From NCBI GenBank assembly GCA_007128555.1, contig SKXF01000085.1, forward strand, positions 1-6,882: DNA of 6,882 nucleotides, written 5' to 3'. This document shows positions 6,469 through 6,882 of this stretch, piece by piece. The DNA is from Clostridia bacterium. GTDB taxonomy: Bacteria > Bacillota_E > SLMV01 > PUMD01. Made by a program: the position numbers and the translations under genes. The notes beneath the pieces are model-generated. The model worked only from the letters and a program-made list of their open reading frames with translations. It was not told where the DNA came from and did not search any database. Each line of letters starts with the position of its first letter. Position 1 is the first letter of the stretch.

Positions 6469-6498
6469 ATTGTATGGAGTGCCAGGGGCAGGTGTCAA
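6469..6498 (-). promoter_or_regulatory. Sigma-70/sigma-A type promoter of the lysWXYZJK operon
   Basis: On the minus strand a perfect -35 box TTGACA (6498-6493) is followed after 18 nt by TACAAT (6474-6469), five of six to the -10 consensus. Transcription would start near 6462, giving about 60 nt before the aptamer and a leader of about 360 nt before lysW. The position directly upstream of an L box and the consensus quality support it; no mapped start is available. Confidence 0.75.
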
Positions 6499-6882
6499 AT
6501 CCACTTGGTACCATATCTCGGCCCGGGAGCCTGGGGGGGTACTGACGTCCCAGCCGAGATTTCGATCACCTGCGAGCGATCTTCCGAATGGGAAGGGGAA
6601 TGAAAACAGCCACGGCTGCCCGGCAGCTGAGGCAGAGATACCTGTGCGCATGAAATGCCCCCCGAGATGACCGGGGCCGTGTCCGCAGGTGCAATGATCC
6701 CGGGAACCAGCCATGGGCTGTGACGCATGGACGACCGCTTTCACCTCGCTGAAACCTCGCCGGAGCTTCGTCGCATCCATCTGCCGCGAAGGGAGCCATA
6801 TGGCAAGGGGAAGCATCAACAGGCGAAACCTGAACCGTGAAACGCCCAACTGCTCCTGCGATCGCAAATCATCCCGTGTTCA
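6499..6882. other. Upstream region without a supportable gene
   Basis: These 384 bases lie upstream of the operon promoter and run to the window edge. Overlapping open frames exist in all three minus-strand phases, but they give low-complexity or unrecognisable proteins. The longest (6451-6867) runs through the promoter and lacks a good ribosome site. On the plus strand an ATG at 6800 with AAGGGAG before it opens a 27-codon frame to the window end, which could be the start of a divergent gene but cannot be judged from so short a piece. I see no terminator, repeat or RNA here. Confidence 0.4.

Noticed and set aside
6451..6867. 138-codon minus-strand open frame, with 77-codon frames in the other phases (6495-6728 and 6566-6799)
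   Set aside because: It overlaps the strong promoter, lacks a good ribosome site and has unrecognisable composition. Scattered CxC/CxxC pairs in different phases hinted at a decayed zinc-ribbon gene, but not enough to support one.
6800..6882. Plus-strand ATG with AAGGGAG upstream, open for 27 codons to the window edge
   Set aside because: Too short, and the peptide is not recognisable; it could be the start of a divergent gene or chance. The downstream sequence would decide.

Overview
The window holds one nearly complete minus-strand operon for amino-acid biosynthesis on the carrier protein LysW. Reading right to left (the direction of transcription) the order is lysW, lysX, lysY, lysZ, lysJ, lysK. 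The genes are packed tightly: three junctions overlap (14, 4 and 4 nt) and the other two gaps are 7 and 17 nt. In this pathway LysX couples the substrate amino group to the C-terminal glutamate of LysW. LysZ phosphorylates the side-chain carboxylate, LysY reduces it to the semialdehyde, LysJ transaminates it, and LysK releases the product from LysW. With alpha-aminoadipate (AAA) as substrate the product is lysine; with glutamate it is ornithine.

The main observation lies upstream of lysW. A near-consensus promoter (6469-6498) is followed by about 360 nt of leader. The leader folds as a full lysine riboswitch aptamer (L box, 6222-6402), with P1 to P5 and the conserved core elements readable by eye. 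A strong intrinsic terminator with a six-T run (6152-6188) lies between the aptamer and lysW. This gives independent evidence that the cell treats the operon as a lysine pathway, although the same enzyme set is often annotated as argC/argB/argD. Lysine riboswitches are best known on diaminopimelate-pathway and lysine-transport genes, so one driving a LysW/AAA operon is notable. The early AAA enzymes (homocitrate synthase, homoaconitase, homoisocitrate dehydrogenase, AAA aminotransferase) are not in the window.

Left of the operon there is an intergenic stretch (481-927) with no convincing gene, then a minus-strand gene for a small multi-pass membrane protein of unknown function (13-480). The right end (6499-6882), upstream of the promoter, also has no gene I can support.

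The sequence is GC-rich, with strong AAAGGAGA-type ribosome sites, GTG starts, a transcription-terminating L box and a LysW pathway. This suggests a bacterium, plausibly a GC-rich, perhaps thermophilic lineage within or near the Bacillota. No taxonomic marker gene is present, so this is an inference. No tRNA, rRNA, CRISPR array, insertion sequence or other mobile element was seen.
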